From Blastomyces gilchristii SLH14081 (taxonomy: Eukaryota > Ascomycota > Eurotiomycetes > Onygenales > Ajellomycetaceae): DNA of 40,851 nucleotides. The notes under the pieces were generated by a model. It did not search any database and had not been told where the DNA came from. It was given only the letters and a program-made list of their open reading frames with translations. The stretch's first letter is position 1. Each line of letters starts with the position of its first letter. Of the stretch, positions 1-10,290 are shown in pieces. Location: NCBI RefSeq assembly GCF_000003855.2, contig NW_003101682.1, positions 7,709,401-7,750,251 of the forward strand, in the 5' to 3' direction. A program made the translations under genes and the position numbers.

Positions 1-456
1 TGGTCTCATACATTTCTTGGCGTGAATTCCGCTGGGACTAGTCATCAAAAAAACATGCAAAGTGACTATATTAGATCTTAAAATGGAACCATGACTTGAA
101 AGGGGATTTTGGAGTGGGCTCATTTGATCTCATTTAGTCTCATTCTTAACATAAAGTTACTATTTTAGACATTTTAAGGTTTTCTTTAGACTATTTTTAA
201 TTTTTTAAAAAGTAACACTTTTTGGTAACACTCAAATAAGATTTAAAGTCATTTAAAGCAATAAAAATAATTTAAATTGAGAAGTGGAAATCATGGTCTC
301 ATTTGAAAAATGTGACAAGAGTAGACAGTAAGTCTCACTGAGACAGTATGAGACTACTATCTAATGTTAAAACCATGTAATGGGATCAGTTGAATTGGTA
401 ATAAGACTATCAAAAAATCTGGTCCTGGTCTCAGACACGGTCACACGGTCAGTCTA
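1..456 (-). mobile_element. hAT-like non-autonomous element, copy 1 (cut by window edge)
   Basis: Reverse-complement copy of the roughly 505-bp element also found at 3832-4337 and 30,967-31,470. Its TAGACTGACC terminus lies at 447-456; by alignment with the other copies about 50 bp of the opposite end lie beyond position 1. The 8 bp after the terminus (457-464, ATCATTAC) match the unoccupied equivalent site in the sister gypsy copy near 7023 (ATTATTAC), so they are probably the target duplication. No coding capacity is seen. Confidence 0.8.
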
Positions 457-3161
457 ATCATTACATAGATTTATTTCACAGATGAATTACTTTCTATAAG
501 ATTACTTTTATCAAAGAGAAGTATTTATAAGTTAATCTTTCACTTATTCTTATGAATTATTATTCTTTAACACTGTAGAGTTATAAGAAATTTCTCATTC
601 TTATACTAACTCTGTAGAATTGTAGAATCAAGATATTTATAGTCTATAATCACTTTTTATAGTTATATAGAAAGATCTAGATCTGTGATTCATAATTACT
701 CTTTATTTACTAGATTAATTTAACTGTTTTATAAGATTATTCATAGTGTAAGTCACTCTCTCTAGAGTAGTATAAATATCTCAGATCTGTCTGTGAAATC
801 TCATCTTCTTTTCTCTTATTCCGTAACAGCTTTTATTCTTATAAACTGTGAGTATTCTTATTTATCTGTAAAGTGATTTTATTCAGATGATAGAGAGAGA
901 GTGTTTCTGACAATATCTATATATTAATTCAAGAACTTTTTAAGAATAAACAATTTTTCAATTTTAATATCTTTATGAACAATGTCTGATTACTACTGAG
1001 TTTCTTATAAATATTTCTATAACTTCTTTAATCACTTTCTGCTGACTGATGAAGCAGAAGTATTATTATGTACAATAGTGTCTTCACTTCTCTCAGCTCT
1101 GTCACTGTACTTAATCATTGAAGTCAGTAGTTAACTCTGTGTCTTTTTCATATAAGTTTCTGACTTTCAGTAGTACAGTTCTGCTCTTTACTGTAAGTCT
1201 CTCTGTAAGTAATTTCTTACAAACTCTAGTTAATAGTTTCTATAAAGCTTTCAGTGCTGTCAGTGCTCTCTGCAGCTCTGCAGATCTATAACTATCTCTC
1301 TTCTACTCACATAATTTTCAATCAGATATATGTAATTATGTCTAGATTGTCTATTAACAATACTCACACTGCAGTGCATTTCTGAAATCTTAATATCAAT
1401 AAGAGATGAGTTCTCAGATCTTCATAAAATCTGAGTAATTAAGATAATGTAAATACTTTGAATTTATAACAGAAGTTAATCTGAGCAGATAAACTCTCTC
1501 TCTATTTTTCAATAATTTTTAGACTGAATACTTCAGTATAACTGAGAAACTGAACACAGCTTTATAAAAGATATCTGATAATATACATGAATAATCAGTC
1601 TTCAAGACTCTGCTATAACTGTATATACTCTGATATCTGATTCTCTTGAAGTCTGTGTATTTTCAGCAGTCTTTATATTACATGTAACAACTGTCTGTAT
1701 CACAGATATAATACTCTCTATTTCTTTACAAAGAGAAATTAATAGTTATAAGAGAGTTAAGTGTCATAGATAATCAGAATATAAGAGTGAATTTTCTTTA
1801 TTCTTTCTTTATTAATTACTAAATTCTATTCACAGTCTGATCTCTGTTTTTCTTTATTTTCTAACTTAAATAATAATATGATTTCTTCTTCTCTTTATAT
1901 GCACTGTAGACAGTTTATCCTTGTAGAAACTTATTATCTTTATAAACTAGAGTTTATAAATAACAGTGTTAATATCTGTATTATAATCAGATTCTTAACA
2001 AAGACTGTATTATTTTAACTTATTAGAATTTACAGTATAAAAGTTATATTTCAGCTTCTGCATATATCTTATCTGCTTAGATAATTCTTAAGTAAACTTA
2101 TTTATCTTATCAGAATACTCTTATCACTGAATCTTAAATCAGAGCTTACAATCTTACTTCTCTGAGTTAATAATCTCTTTAATCTGATATTCTCTTTCAC
2201 TCTTTAGTACTTTATAAACAGAGTAATAAGCCACAGAGTTCTCTTCTGAGAATTTCTTGTATTTACAGAGTAAAGAGATATAAAAAATATTATATATCTA
2301 TAACTTAGATATCAGTTTTAATCTATAGAACTATAAACTAACTTTCTTCATAATTTTATAAGACTTTGTTTATAAGAGATTCAGCTTCTTACTAGATCTC
2401 TATTATAGTAATATTTTTCAAACTTAGTGAAACTCTATTATCTTTCTTAAGACTTTTTATAATATACTTAAAGTTATAGTATCTCTTTTAATACTTCTGA
2501 GTCTTTATCAAGACTTTATAAGCTTTCTTCTGAATATTTTGAATTCTCTCAGTCTGTTTACAGATATTATTATACTTTATAGTATACTCTTATAAATTTA
2601 TCAAGATTATTTATAAACAAGTCTCAGTGAGTATCTGAAAGAGAGTTTTATCTATACTAATATACTTTAAGTTATTATATATAAACTTTAAATAATAATT
2701 AATACACTCAGTTATTCTGATTATAATTGACAAAGTACTATAGATTCTATTTTAATATACTTATCAGATATTCTATTTAATTATCTGTCTGTTAGTGAAA
2801 AGCTATTTCTAAATCTTATAAGATCTTTAGTATAGTTATTAGATTAGATTAAAACTCTTTTATAAAAATTAATTATCTTATCTGAGACAATGTTTATATA
2901 TAACTTATATAACTGAATCATATCACAGATAAAGATATAAGTTAAATTCTTTAACTTTAAGTCTTATAGATGAGTATAAAGTGTGTTATCTTAGTAAAGT
3001 AATCTATTATCATCAGCACACTGTTAAAGAGAATATTATACATATTCTTACTTTCAGAGAGATTTATAAGAGTGTTTATTACTAGTTATTCTCAAGATTT
3101 CTATCAGATGAGTAGAGAAATAAGTTTTTTATATAATTTTAACTACACTATCTGCAAACTC
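457..3161 (-). mobile_element. GypA copy 1, 3'-side segment (RIP-degraded Ty3/gypsy)
   Basis: This stretch is colinear with 7023-8456 joined to 14,139-15,405, the integrase side of GypA copy 2, with mostly transition differences. It has no open frame. In copy 2 the minus strand of this region encodes a recognisable integrase core, so here it is the broken equivalent. The segment stops at 3161, where a LINE is inserted, and resumes at 29,869. Near 1887-1891 it carries TCTTC, the uninterrupted target into which ChrC jumped in copy 2. This is the oldest layer of the nest. Confidence 0.8.
3150..3161. repeat. Left target-site duplication of the LINE
   Basis: ATCTGCAAACTC here and ATCTGCACACTC at 29,857-29,868 match at 11 of 12 bases and flank the LINE with its AAT tail. 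The unoccupied site survives in GypA copy 2 near 15,394-15,405 (ATCTGTGAATTT). Confidence 0.75.
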
Positions 3162-3620
3162 AGAATGAATCTCAAAGCACAAACACAGTGTTCAAACTGT
3201 CAAAGATACAGACACTTTGCAATCTCTTGTTTCAGAGACTCAAAATGTGAATTCTGTGCCAAAGATGACAAAACTAGTGAGCATTAATGTGAAATATGCT
3301 CAAAAAGAGGTGAAATATGTCAATATGCTCTGGTTAAATGCTCTAACTGCAAAGAAAAGCATGCATCTAGCTTAAAAGAATGCATGTTTACTTCAAGAAT
3401 TCAAAAGAACTGAAGAAAAGAAGAAGCTCAAAGTTAATCTAAAACTGAAGATAATAGTCAGATCAGTTAATCTGCAACTCCAAGCTTAAAAAGAAGAAAC
3501 TCTCAATTATATAAATTCTCAAATGCAAATTCTTCAGCTAAATATAAACAGAATTTGAATTCTCAAACACCTGTTCAGAGTAGAGAAATGAGAAATGACT
3601 CTGTTGATAAACTAGAAAGA
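3162..3620 (+). pseudogene. LINE segment 1: remnant of ORF1 with zinc knuckles
   Basis: The plus strand reads as the end of a non-LTR retrotransposon ORF1 (nucleic-acid-binding protein). A CCHC knuckle with C-x2-C-x4-H-x4-C spacing lies at 3189-3230 (CSNCQRYRHFAISC), followed by further Cys/His clusters at about 3246-3290 and 3339-3383 (CSNCKEKHASSLKEC). Fungal Tad/I-type LINEs carry such clustered knuckles at the ORF1 C-terminus. Sequence 5' of the knuckles belongs to GypA, so the LINE copy is 5'-truncated. A stop (TAA at 3285) and later stops break the frame. GypB interrupts the LINE at 3621, and the endonuclease/RT half continues at 25,680. Confidence 0.75.
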
Positions 3621-4679
3621 TGTCACGCTCTTAGCCGCGTCAAGGCTCTGTTGCGGTTTCACACGGCTCATCACTTCTTTACAGATGATTTCATTTATCC
3701 CGCAGGCTATTCAAACTGGTTTCCAATCACTCTATGACATTATTCAGATGTAATATAGAAAGATTTAATTGATGAATATAAAAATCCTGCTTCTATATGA
3801 GATCAGCAGATTACTCTTTCATAGTAGTGAGTAGACTGACCGTGTGACTGTGTCTGAGACCAGGACCAGATTTTTTGATAGTCTCATTACCAATTCGACT
3901 GATCTCATTACATGATTTTAACATTAGATAGTAGTTTCATACTGTTTCAGTGAGACTTACTGTCTACTCTTGTCACATTTTTCAAATGAGATCATGATTT
4001 TCACTTCTCAATTTAAATTATTTTTATTGCTTTAAATGACTTTAAATCTCATTTAAGCATTATCAAAAAGTGTTACTTTTTAAAAAATTAAAAATAGTCT
4101 AAAAAAAACCTTAAAATGTCTAAAAATAGTAACTTTATGTTAAGAATGAGACTACATGAGATTAAATAAAATCACTTTCTCATTTTTTTCAAGTCATGAT
4201 TTCATTTTAAGATCTTATATATAGTTACTTTGCATGTTTTTTTAATGACTAGTCCCAGCGGGATTCATGCTAAGAAATTTATGAGATCAGACCAAATGAG
4301 ATCAAACATAAAATTCATGATTCCGGCGGCCAGTCTAGCAGTGAGACACTGCTGAGGTATTACTCTGACTATTCTCACTTATAGAATAGAAGAGAAGTAT
4401 CTACTGATTATCTATACAGAATAGCTAGATGCTGACTCTTTATCAAAGAAGTCAGTGATTCATTTTTTCTTCTACTGATAATATATATCAAGAGTTACTG
4501 CAAATCTTATACAATCTTCTTAGTATACTAAGTACTATATCTATGATATTCTCATAATAACTCTGTAGCTCATGAGCTCACTATTCAAGTAAGATAGTCA
4601 AGCTCACTTATACAGCTTCTTAAATAACTATCTATATAATATTACTAACTAGTCACTGCTTCAGTTCTATTATATTACA
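3621..4679 (+). repeat. GypB 5' LTR (interrupted by a hAT-like element)
   Basis: Long terminal repeat starting TGTCACGC and ending TTACA. It matches the 3' LTR at 25,131-25,674. After removing the 506-bp insertion and its 8-bp duplication it is 545 bp, against 544 bp for the partner. It is preceded by AAAGA (3616-3620), repeated at 25,675-25,679 as the 5-bp TSD. The first 100 bp or so keep many CpG sites, while the same bases in the 3' LTR are mutated to TG, CA or TA. Confidence 0.88.
3832..4337 (+). mobile_element. hAT-like non-autonomous element, copy 2 (complete)
   Basis: The 506-bp element begins TAGACTGACC and ends GGCCAGTCTA (imperfect terminal inverted repeats). It is flanked by GTAGTGAG (3824-3831) and GCAGTGAG (4338-4345), an 8-bp TSD with one transition. 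The 3' LTR of GypB holds the empty site at 25,334-25,341 with flanks joined directly, which proves insertion. An 8-bp TSD and TAG-type termini suggest the hAT superfamily. It is inverted relative to copy 1. No transposase is encoded, so it would need one supplied in trans. Confidence 0.85.
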
Positions 4680-6080
4680 ATTTAAATTACTTAACCTGAT
4701 TATAAGTTTGAATCAGTTGAGCTCTATTAACAGACTGATATAATCTCATACACTCATGCTGAAACTGATTCAATCTCATTTTCTGAGAAAAACTTCATAT
4801 TATCTTCTAGAGTGTATATCTCTCTATCTTAACAGAAATCTGAGATTTCTGAACTCAGTGCATACTTCAGTATAAGCTCTTCAAATACTCTGTCACTGCT
4901 GCCGCTTCTACACTTCTATATCTAGTATGAAGATAGAGAGATTAAGATTGAAGATTCTTCAAATTACAAAAGAAATATATTATCTGAATTTTACAACTTC
5001 ACTTATATTCTTGAATGAAAATTTCATCTTAATTCAAGTCAGTTTAATACTTATAACATATAAGTAATATACACTGTTAACCTTCTTGAAGACATCTCTG
5101 AAATTACTTAAGTCATTAAAAAGAGAGAGCTTGAGTGTATTAATACTATTATTACTCAAGAAGAATTTAAAGACTTTCTACTGAATCAGATCAAAGATCA
5201 GGGTAATTACAGCTTTACAGTGATACAGTAGTTCAACTCATTATATTAATAAAATAATAAGAATTCTTTCAATTTCAATATAAGATTTAAACAATATTAA
5301 GAGAAATTGACTGATAATTTGAATCAATTAAAGACACAGCTTTATCTTGTAAAGCTGACTTACAAGGTATGGATAATAATATCACGGTATCAGAGTTCAT
5401 TAATTAATTATACTAAGCTTCTTAACTTGACTTTCTGAATCTATTTAAATAAACAATACTCTGAGAAAAAGATCAATAAAATCTCCTCTAAGTAATTAAT
5501 AACAGAATCTAAATAGCACTGTGATAGCTTCAGTACAGAGAATATAAAGAAGAATATCAAGTATTCTAAATCTTCACTCACTATGAAGAAATATTAAAAA
5601 AGATTTGATAAATATCTCTACTTTAACTGCAGAGCTAATAATCACTATACTAGTTATTGTAAGAAGCTGAAGAAGAGAAGAAACTAAGAAGATATCTTCT
5701 TAAAGTTAACTCTTCTTCTGACAAATGTATCTGCAGAAGATAAAGAAGAGAAAGAAATAAAGAATTGATAATTCTTATATCTATCAGTGTATATTACAAT
5801 CACAATGAATACTCTGAAGAGAGAGATATCAGTGAAATATTTACTTCACTCTGAGATAGATATTAACTTCATATTCTATTTCTTCTCTTTGATAAAGAGT
5901 TGAAAGAAGATAGACTTATCAGACTATATAAAATTTATCAATGAAATGAAATATCACTGTTTTAGCATAATTCAAGCAAAGTATGTAATTACAGACTTAG
6001 AAGAAATCTTTAAGAAGAGCAGTCTGCTTCTTCACACTGTTAATATTATAGATGAAAATATCATTCTAGATCTTTTATAA
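4680..6080 (+). pseudogene. GypB gag remnant
   Basis: Interior of GypB between its 5' LTR and the inserted GypA copy 2. A degenerate CCHC zinc knuckle lies near 5620-5665 (YFNCRANNHYTSYC), in which the first cysteine has become tyrosine (TGC to TAC). The knuckle marks the nucleocapsid end of gag, and the following part should be protease. The frame carries many stops. The element resumes at 19,412. Confidence 0.65.
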
Positions 6081-6085
6081 TTGAG
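6081..6085. repeat. Left TSD of GypA copy 2
   Basis: TTGAG, repeated at 19,407-19,411 immediately outside the other LTR. Confidence 0.8.
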
Positions 6086-6336
6086 TATAAGAATAAGTGC
6101 TCGCAGGTGATTATTCAGATGTTAACAGCTTGATATAATATATACTATTAACTACTAGAACTATTCACAGTAGAAAGATAAAATGTAGAGATTAATATAT
6201 AATAGCATTCAAGCTGAGTTATGAATAGTATTCACAAACTTCAGTCTATATAGTTATGAATAGTCAAGAGCTGCTAACTCTATTAATTATATAAGAGATA
6301 GAAATAGAAGTAAAGAATCTGTGAGAAGCAGAATTT

Positions 6337-6360
6337 ATTATTATTATTATTATTATTATT
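6337..6360. repeat. (ATT)8 microsatellite, tail of SINE copy A
   Basis: Eight uninterrupted ATT units; on the SINE strand they read (AAT)8 and form the 3' tail. Confidence 0.9.
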
Positions 6361-6713
6361 CTTTCATTACACTCATATACAAGTGAAGCTTATGATGAGT
6401 CCTTGCATGATATTAAATACAGATTAAGTGTTGATTATACAGAAGGAAATACAGATGTTGAGATCATGTCAAGATAACAAGAACATAGAAAAATACCAAG
6501 AAGTGACAATTAGATACATATAATAATAACTTCTCAGTTCAGAAACATAGAGTGATTCATTGAAGTGATTTGTACACCTCTGTATTTATTAGAAACCTGA
6601 GGTGCTTGAGTTCTGAATTTAATGTATTCCCTGCGGGTTTCGAACCCACACGTCTTGGTTTCCCACGCCAAGGCGCTACCGGGTGGCCGCATTAACCATT
6701 CGGCCACCGGGGC
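6337..6713 (-). mobile_element. tRNA-derived SINE, copy A
   Basis: The head starts at 6713 with GCCCCGG. It contains an A-box-like TGGCCGAATGG and a canonical B box GGTTCGAAACC, the internal pol III promoter of a tRNA gene. A unique body of about 250 bp follows, then a tail of eight AAT units (6337-6360). TSD AGCAGAATTT is at 6327-6336 and 6714-6723. The head resembles class II (Ser/Leu-like) tRNA in its D arm, but no acceptor stem forms. It lies in the GypA 3' LTR, so it arrived after that element. The head keeps several CpG sites. Confidence 0.88.
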
Positions 6714-6729
6714 AGCAGAATTTCTTACA

Positions 6730-8456
6730 TACTTTCTTCTCTTTAAGACTTCATCCGCGAAGCCTTTCACTGAGTGATTTCATAGAATCAGGCTCAGCAC
6801 TGCAGTGATACTCATTAAAAACTCTTCACATCTATAAAAAATCTCAGTGAGGAAAAATCTCTTATTACTATAAAGAGAAAAGAGTTTATTACTCAGTTTC
6901 TTATTCTGTGAGATTCTTTATAGTCTGTAGATCTTTCTCTGACTATTATACAGATTCATCTCATATCTTTTATATAGAAGAGTTCTGATTGACTCTCAAT
7001 TATTTTCATGAAATTCTTATGTGATTATTACACAGATTTATTCTGCAGATGAATCACTCTCTGTAAGATCACTCTTATTAAAGAGAAGTATTCATGAGTT
7101 AATCTTTCACTTATTCTCATAAATCATCATTCTTTAACACTGTAGAATTGTGAGGAATTTTTCATTCTTTTATTAACTCTGTAGAATTATAGAATCAAGA
7201 TGTTTATACTCTGTAATCACTCTTTATATTCATATAGAAAGATTCAGATCTGTAATTTATAATCACTCTTTATTTACTAGAGTAATCTGACTGTTCTGTG
7301 AAATCACTCATAGTATAAATAAATCTCTCTAAAGTAGTATAAATATTTCAGATCTATCTATAGAATCTTATCTTCTTTTCTCTTTTTCTGTAACAGCTTT
7401 TATTTTTATAAACTATAAGTATTCTTATTCATCTTTGAAGTGTTTTCACTTAGATAATAGAGAGAGAGTGTTTCTAATAATATTCATATATTAATTCAAG
7501 AACTTTTCAAGAATAAATTTTTTTTAATTTCAATATCTTTATAAATAATGTCTGATTACTACTAAGCTTCTTGTAGATGTCTCTGTAACTTCTCTGATCA
7601 CTTATTATCAGCTGATGAAGCTGAAATATCACTGCTTATAATAGTGTCTTCATCTTCTTCAGCTCTGTCACTGCACTCAATCTTCAGATCAGTGATTAAC
7701 TCTGTGTCTTTCTCAGATCAGTCTCTGACTTCAAGTAGTGTAGTTCTGCTCTTTGCTATAAGTCTTCTCATAAGTAATTTCTTATAGATTCTAGCTAATA
7801 GTTTCTGCAAAGCTCTCAGTGCTGTCAGTGCTCTCTGCAGTCTTATAAGTCTATGATCATCTCTCTTCTATTCATATAATCTCTGATCAGATATATGCAA
7901 ATATGTCTAGATTTTCTATCAACAGTTCTTACACTGTGGCATATTTCTGCAATTCTATTATCAATGAGAGATGAGTCTCTGAGTACTTATAAAATCTAGG
8001 TAATTAAGATAATGTAAATATCATGAATTTATGATAAGAGTTAATCTGAATAGATAAGCTTTCTCTCTGTATTTTAATTATTTCTGAGCTGAATACTTCA
8101 GTATAACTGAGAAAGCAGATACAGCTTCATAAGAGATATCTGATTATATACACAGATGATTAGCTCTCAAGATTCTACTGTAACTATACATACTCTGATA
8201 TTTAACTTCTCTGAAGTCTGTGCATTTCTGACAGTCTTTGTATCAAATGAAATAATTATCTGTATCACAGATATAATACTCTCTACTTCTTTAAAGAGTG
8301 AAATTGATAGTCATAGAGAAATTGAGTGTTATAAGTATTAAGAATGTGAGTGTGAATTTTCTGTATTTTTTCTTTATTAATCTCTAAATTGTATTCACAG
8401 CTCTGTTTTTATTTTCTTTATTTTCTAGCTTTTAATAAGAATATAATTTCTTCTTC
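6730..8456 (-). pseudogene. GypA copy 2, region downstream of integrase core
   Basis: Between the 3' LTR and ChrC, paralogous from about 7023 onward to 457-1891 of GypA copy 1. On the minus strand it is the 3' end of pol (post-integrase part) and the 3' untranslated region. I recognise no domain in it, and every frame is broken by stops. The first 50 bp next to the LTR keep CpG (TCCGCGAAGCC near 6750) while the rest does not. Confidence 0.6.
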
Positions 8457-8765
8457 TGTGGCGGGCTGCGCCTGATCAATCATATAGACAATTCTGTTAC
8501 ACTTCACAGATTCCAACCACTTCATTCTTGAACGCGTACACTCCGATTCTCGGCCATTCTCAATCGCCGATCCTCGGCCGCTATGAACGCGCGTATATTC
8601 TCCCGCCCCGAAGCTCCACCGCGTACACCATCACATACATGTATAAATATCCATCTTGATTGCTGATTCTCACACTTTCTCTTTCTTTCCTTCTCTAACA
8701 TTTTTATCTTTGTTATATAAGACCTATCAATATTATACTGATCTATTCAGTGTAGGCCTCTTACA
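8457..8765 (+). repeat. ChrC 5' LTR
   Basis: A 309-bp repeat starting TGTGGCGGG and ending CTCTTACA, preceded by TCTTC (8452-8456). It is the same length as the LTR at 13,830-14,138. By eye the two differ at 29 positions, 28 of them transitions. Unlike the element interior it still holds many CpG sites. Confidence 0.95.
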
Positions 8766-10290
8766 CTATAAAAATGTTCATTATCTTCTTATTAGAAAAT
8801 GATTATTCATGCATTATCTTCTCATCAGGAATAATTATTCATCAAGAGATATCTGAATGCATAATGATGCATAAGAAATAGAGAAACAGTTAAGTGAACA
8901 CTGAGTTCTCAGATAGAAGCTGCTCACTAGTTGTTCTGGCTCTGTAATAAGATTCTACAAAGAGAATGTCAGTAAAAGATCTGAGAGTTCTGACACTCAG
9001 ATGTATAAGATATTCATACAATTATACTTCTTCAAATTCCACAGATATCATATATTCAATAAATGATATAATCATGTCTAACAATAATATGAGAGAACCT
9101 CTGAACATGAGTATAGACATAGTGTCACAGTGACTTCAAGCAATGTTGAAACTACAATAATAATAAATAGCTGATATGCATGCAACTCAACAATGTCAAT
9201 ATGAAGAGATTCAATGACTAACTCATGTGATTTCAACATCTACAGAATTAAATACAAAAGCACTGAAAGAATGCTTAGATGCTTCTATATATTTTAATAC
9301 TTTTAATCTCACTCTCTACTCATCATGAAGAATGAAAATGCTTGTAAAACTGAGTGTAGATGAAGATGCCATCAGTTTATTAATTAATCAAGATTGATAT
9401 ATCAATGAATAATTGAAAGATTGCATGAAACAGAAGTTTCATTCATGAATAAAAGCATATGAATCAGTGTTATGAATATCTGATAATATTATGAAACATC
9501 TTGATATTCTGTTCTGAGACACTGTCATATAACAGAAAGTATTAGATTGACTATAGAGTATCTGACAGAGAAATATTTCTCTTACAATATTCATTCCTGA
9601 CTTCAACATCAAGATTCTAGAAGCAGATAGTCAATCTTGAGAGAATTGAATAAAGATTAACATGCTCAAGAAGATATTAACTTTCAAACTCTTACAAGCC
9701 CTTGTAAGCATAGATAAAGACTAGACTTATAAAGACTTCTGCACACAGCTCTGAACAATGAATGATCATCTTACTAAGCTCAAGAATATACAGAATAGTG
9801 ATAGAAGATGTTACATCTCAACAACTCATACACTCACACTGAGAAATAACAATGATGCAGATGTCATGAATTAAGTAGACTTGAATATCTACACATAAGC
9901 AAGAATCTCTGCTGTCTGAACAGGCTTTTAAGTCCCTGAGATCACTTCTGAAGAAGTCACTGATTAACATCAATATGAAGTGTGCATCAACTGTAACTGA
10001 TCAGAACATATTGCTTTCAACTGTTGATCAATCTATGTGTCTCTATACTTAAGAGAAAGATCAGTGTCTTCTCATTCAATGAATGAATCAGTGTCTGTCT
10101 GTGTCAACCATGTTATATTAGAGAAAGATTCAGAAGATAACTATGAGAATGTTCTGATGAAACAGAGAAAAGATTCACTTCTATTTAAATTTGTAAACAG
10201 AAGCTTGAAGAGATCAGATGACAATAATTTAAAGAGAAGATAATAATAAATGTGATTCTTGTATCTACTGTAATTGATAATATGTATAAT
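8766..10290 (+). pseudogene. ChrC gag remnant with CCHC knuckle
   Basis: Plus-strand gag of the inner gypsy element. A zinc knuckle at 9983-10,024 reads CINCN*SEHIAFNC, that is C-x2-C-x4-H-x4-C with a tryptophan-to-stop change (TGG to TGA). The knuckle places the nucleocapsid end of gag about 1.2 kb after the LTR. The longest open stretch (10,037-10,243) follows the knuckle and is linker, not a gene. A primer-binding site after the LTR is not recognisable. Confidence 0.7.

Larger units (their letters stand above)
6086..6729 (-). repeat. GypA copy 2, 3' LTR (interrupted by a SINE)
   Basis: The LTR of the minus-strand element, read TGTAAGAAATT...CTTATTCTTAyA. Removing the 377-bp SINE and its 10-bp duplication leaves exactly 257 bp, equal to the intact partner LTR at 19,150-19,406. 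Just inside it, on the minus strand, a purine-rich tract (TTAAAGAGAAGAAAG, about 6732-6746) fits the polypurine tract used to prime plus-strand DNA synthesis. Confidence 0.85.

Noticed and set aside
457..3831. One large transposon bounded by the inverted 455-bp repeats
   Set aside because: The two repeats are separate insertions with different 8-bp target duplications, and the DNA between them belongs to GypA, the LINE and GypB.
6337..6360. CRISPR-like or regulatory repeat
   Set aside because: Trinucleotide ATT runs here and the AAT run at 29,835 are 3' tails of SINE and LINE copies; there are no spacers.
6620..6713. Functional tRNA gene (A and B boxes present), also at 19,857-19,950 and 32,972-33,065
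   Set aside because: The same sequence with an identical long body, AAT tail and TSDs occurs three times, and no acceptor stem pairs, so these are SINE heads and not tRNA genes.
6534..6770. 78-aa open frame on the minus strand, and a similar one at 32,993-33,175
   Set aside because: Both are chance open frames across the tRNA-like head of the SINE, which keeps CG-rich sequence and has no coding role.
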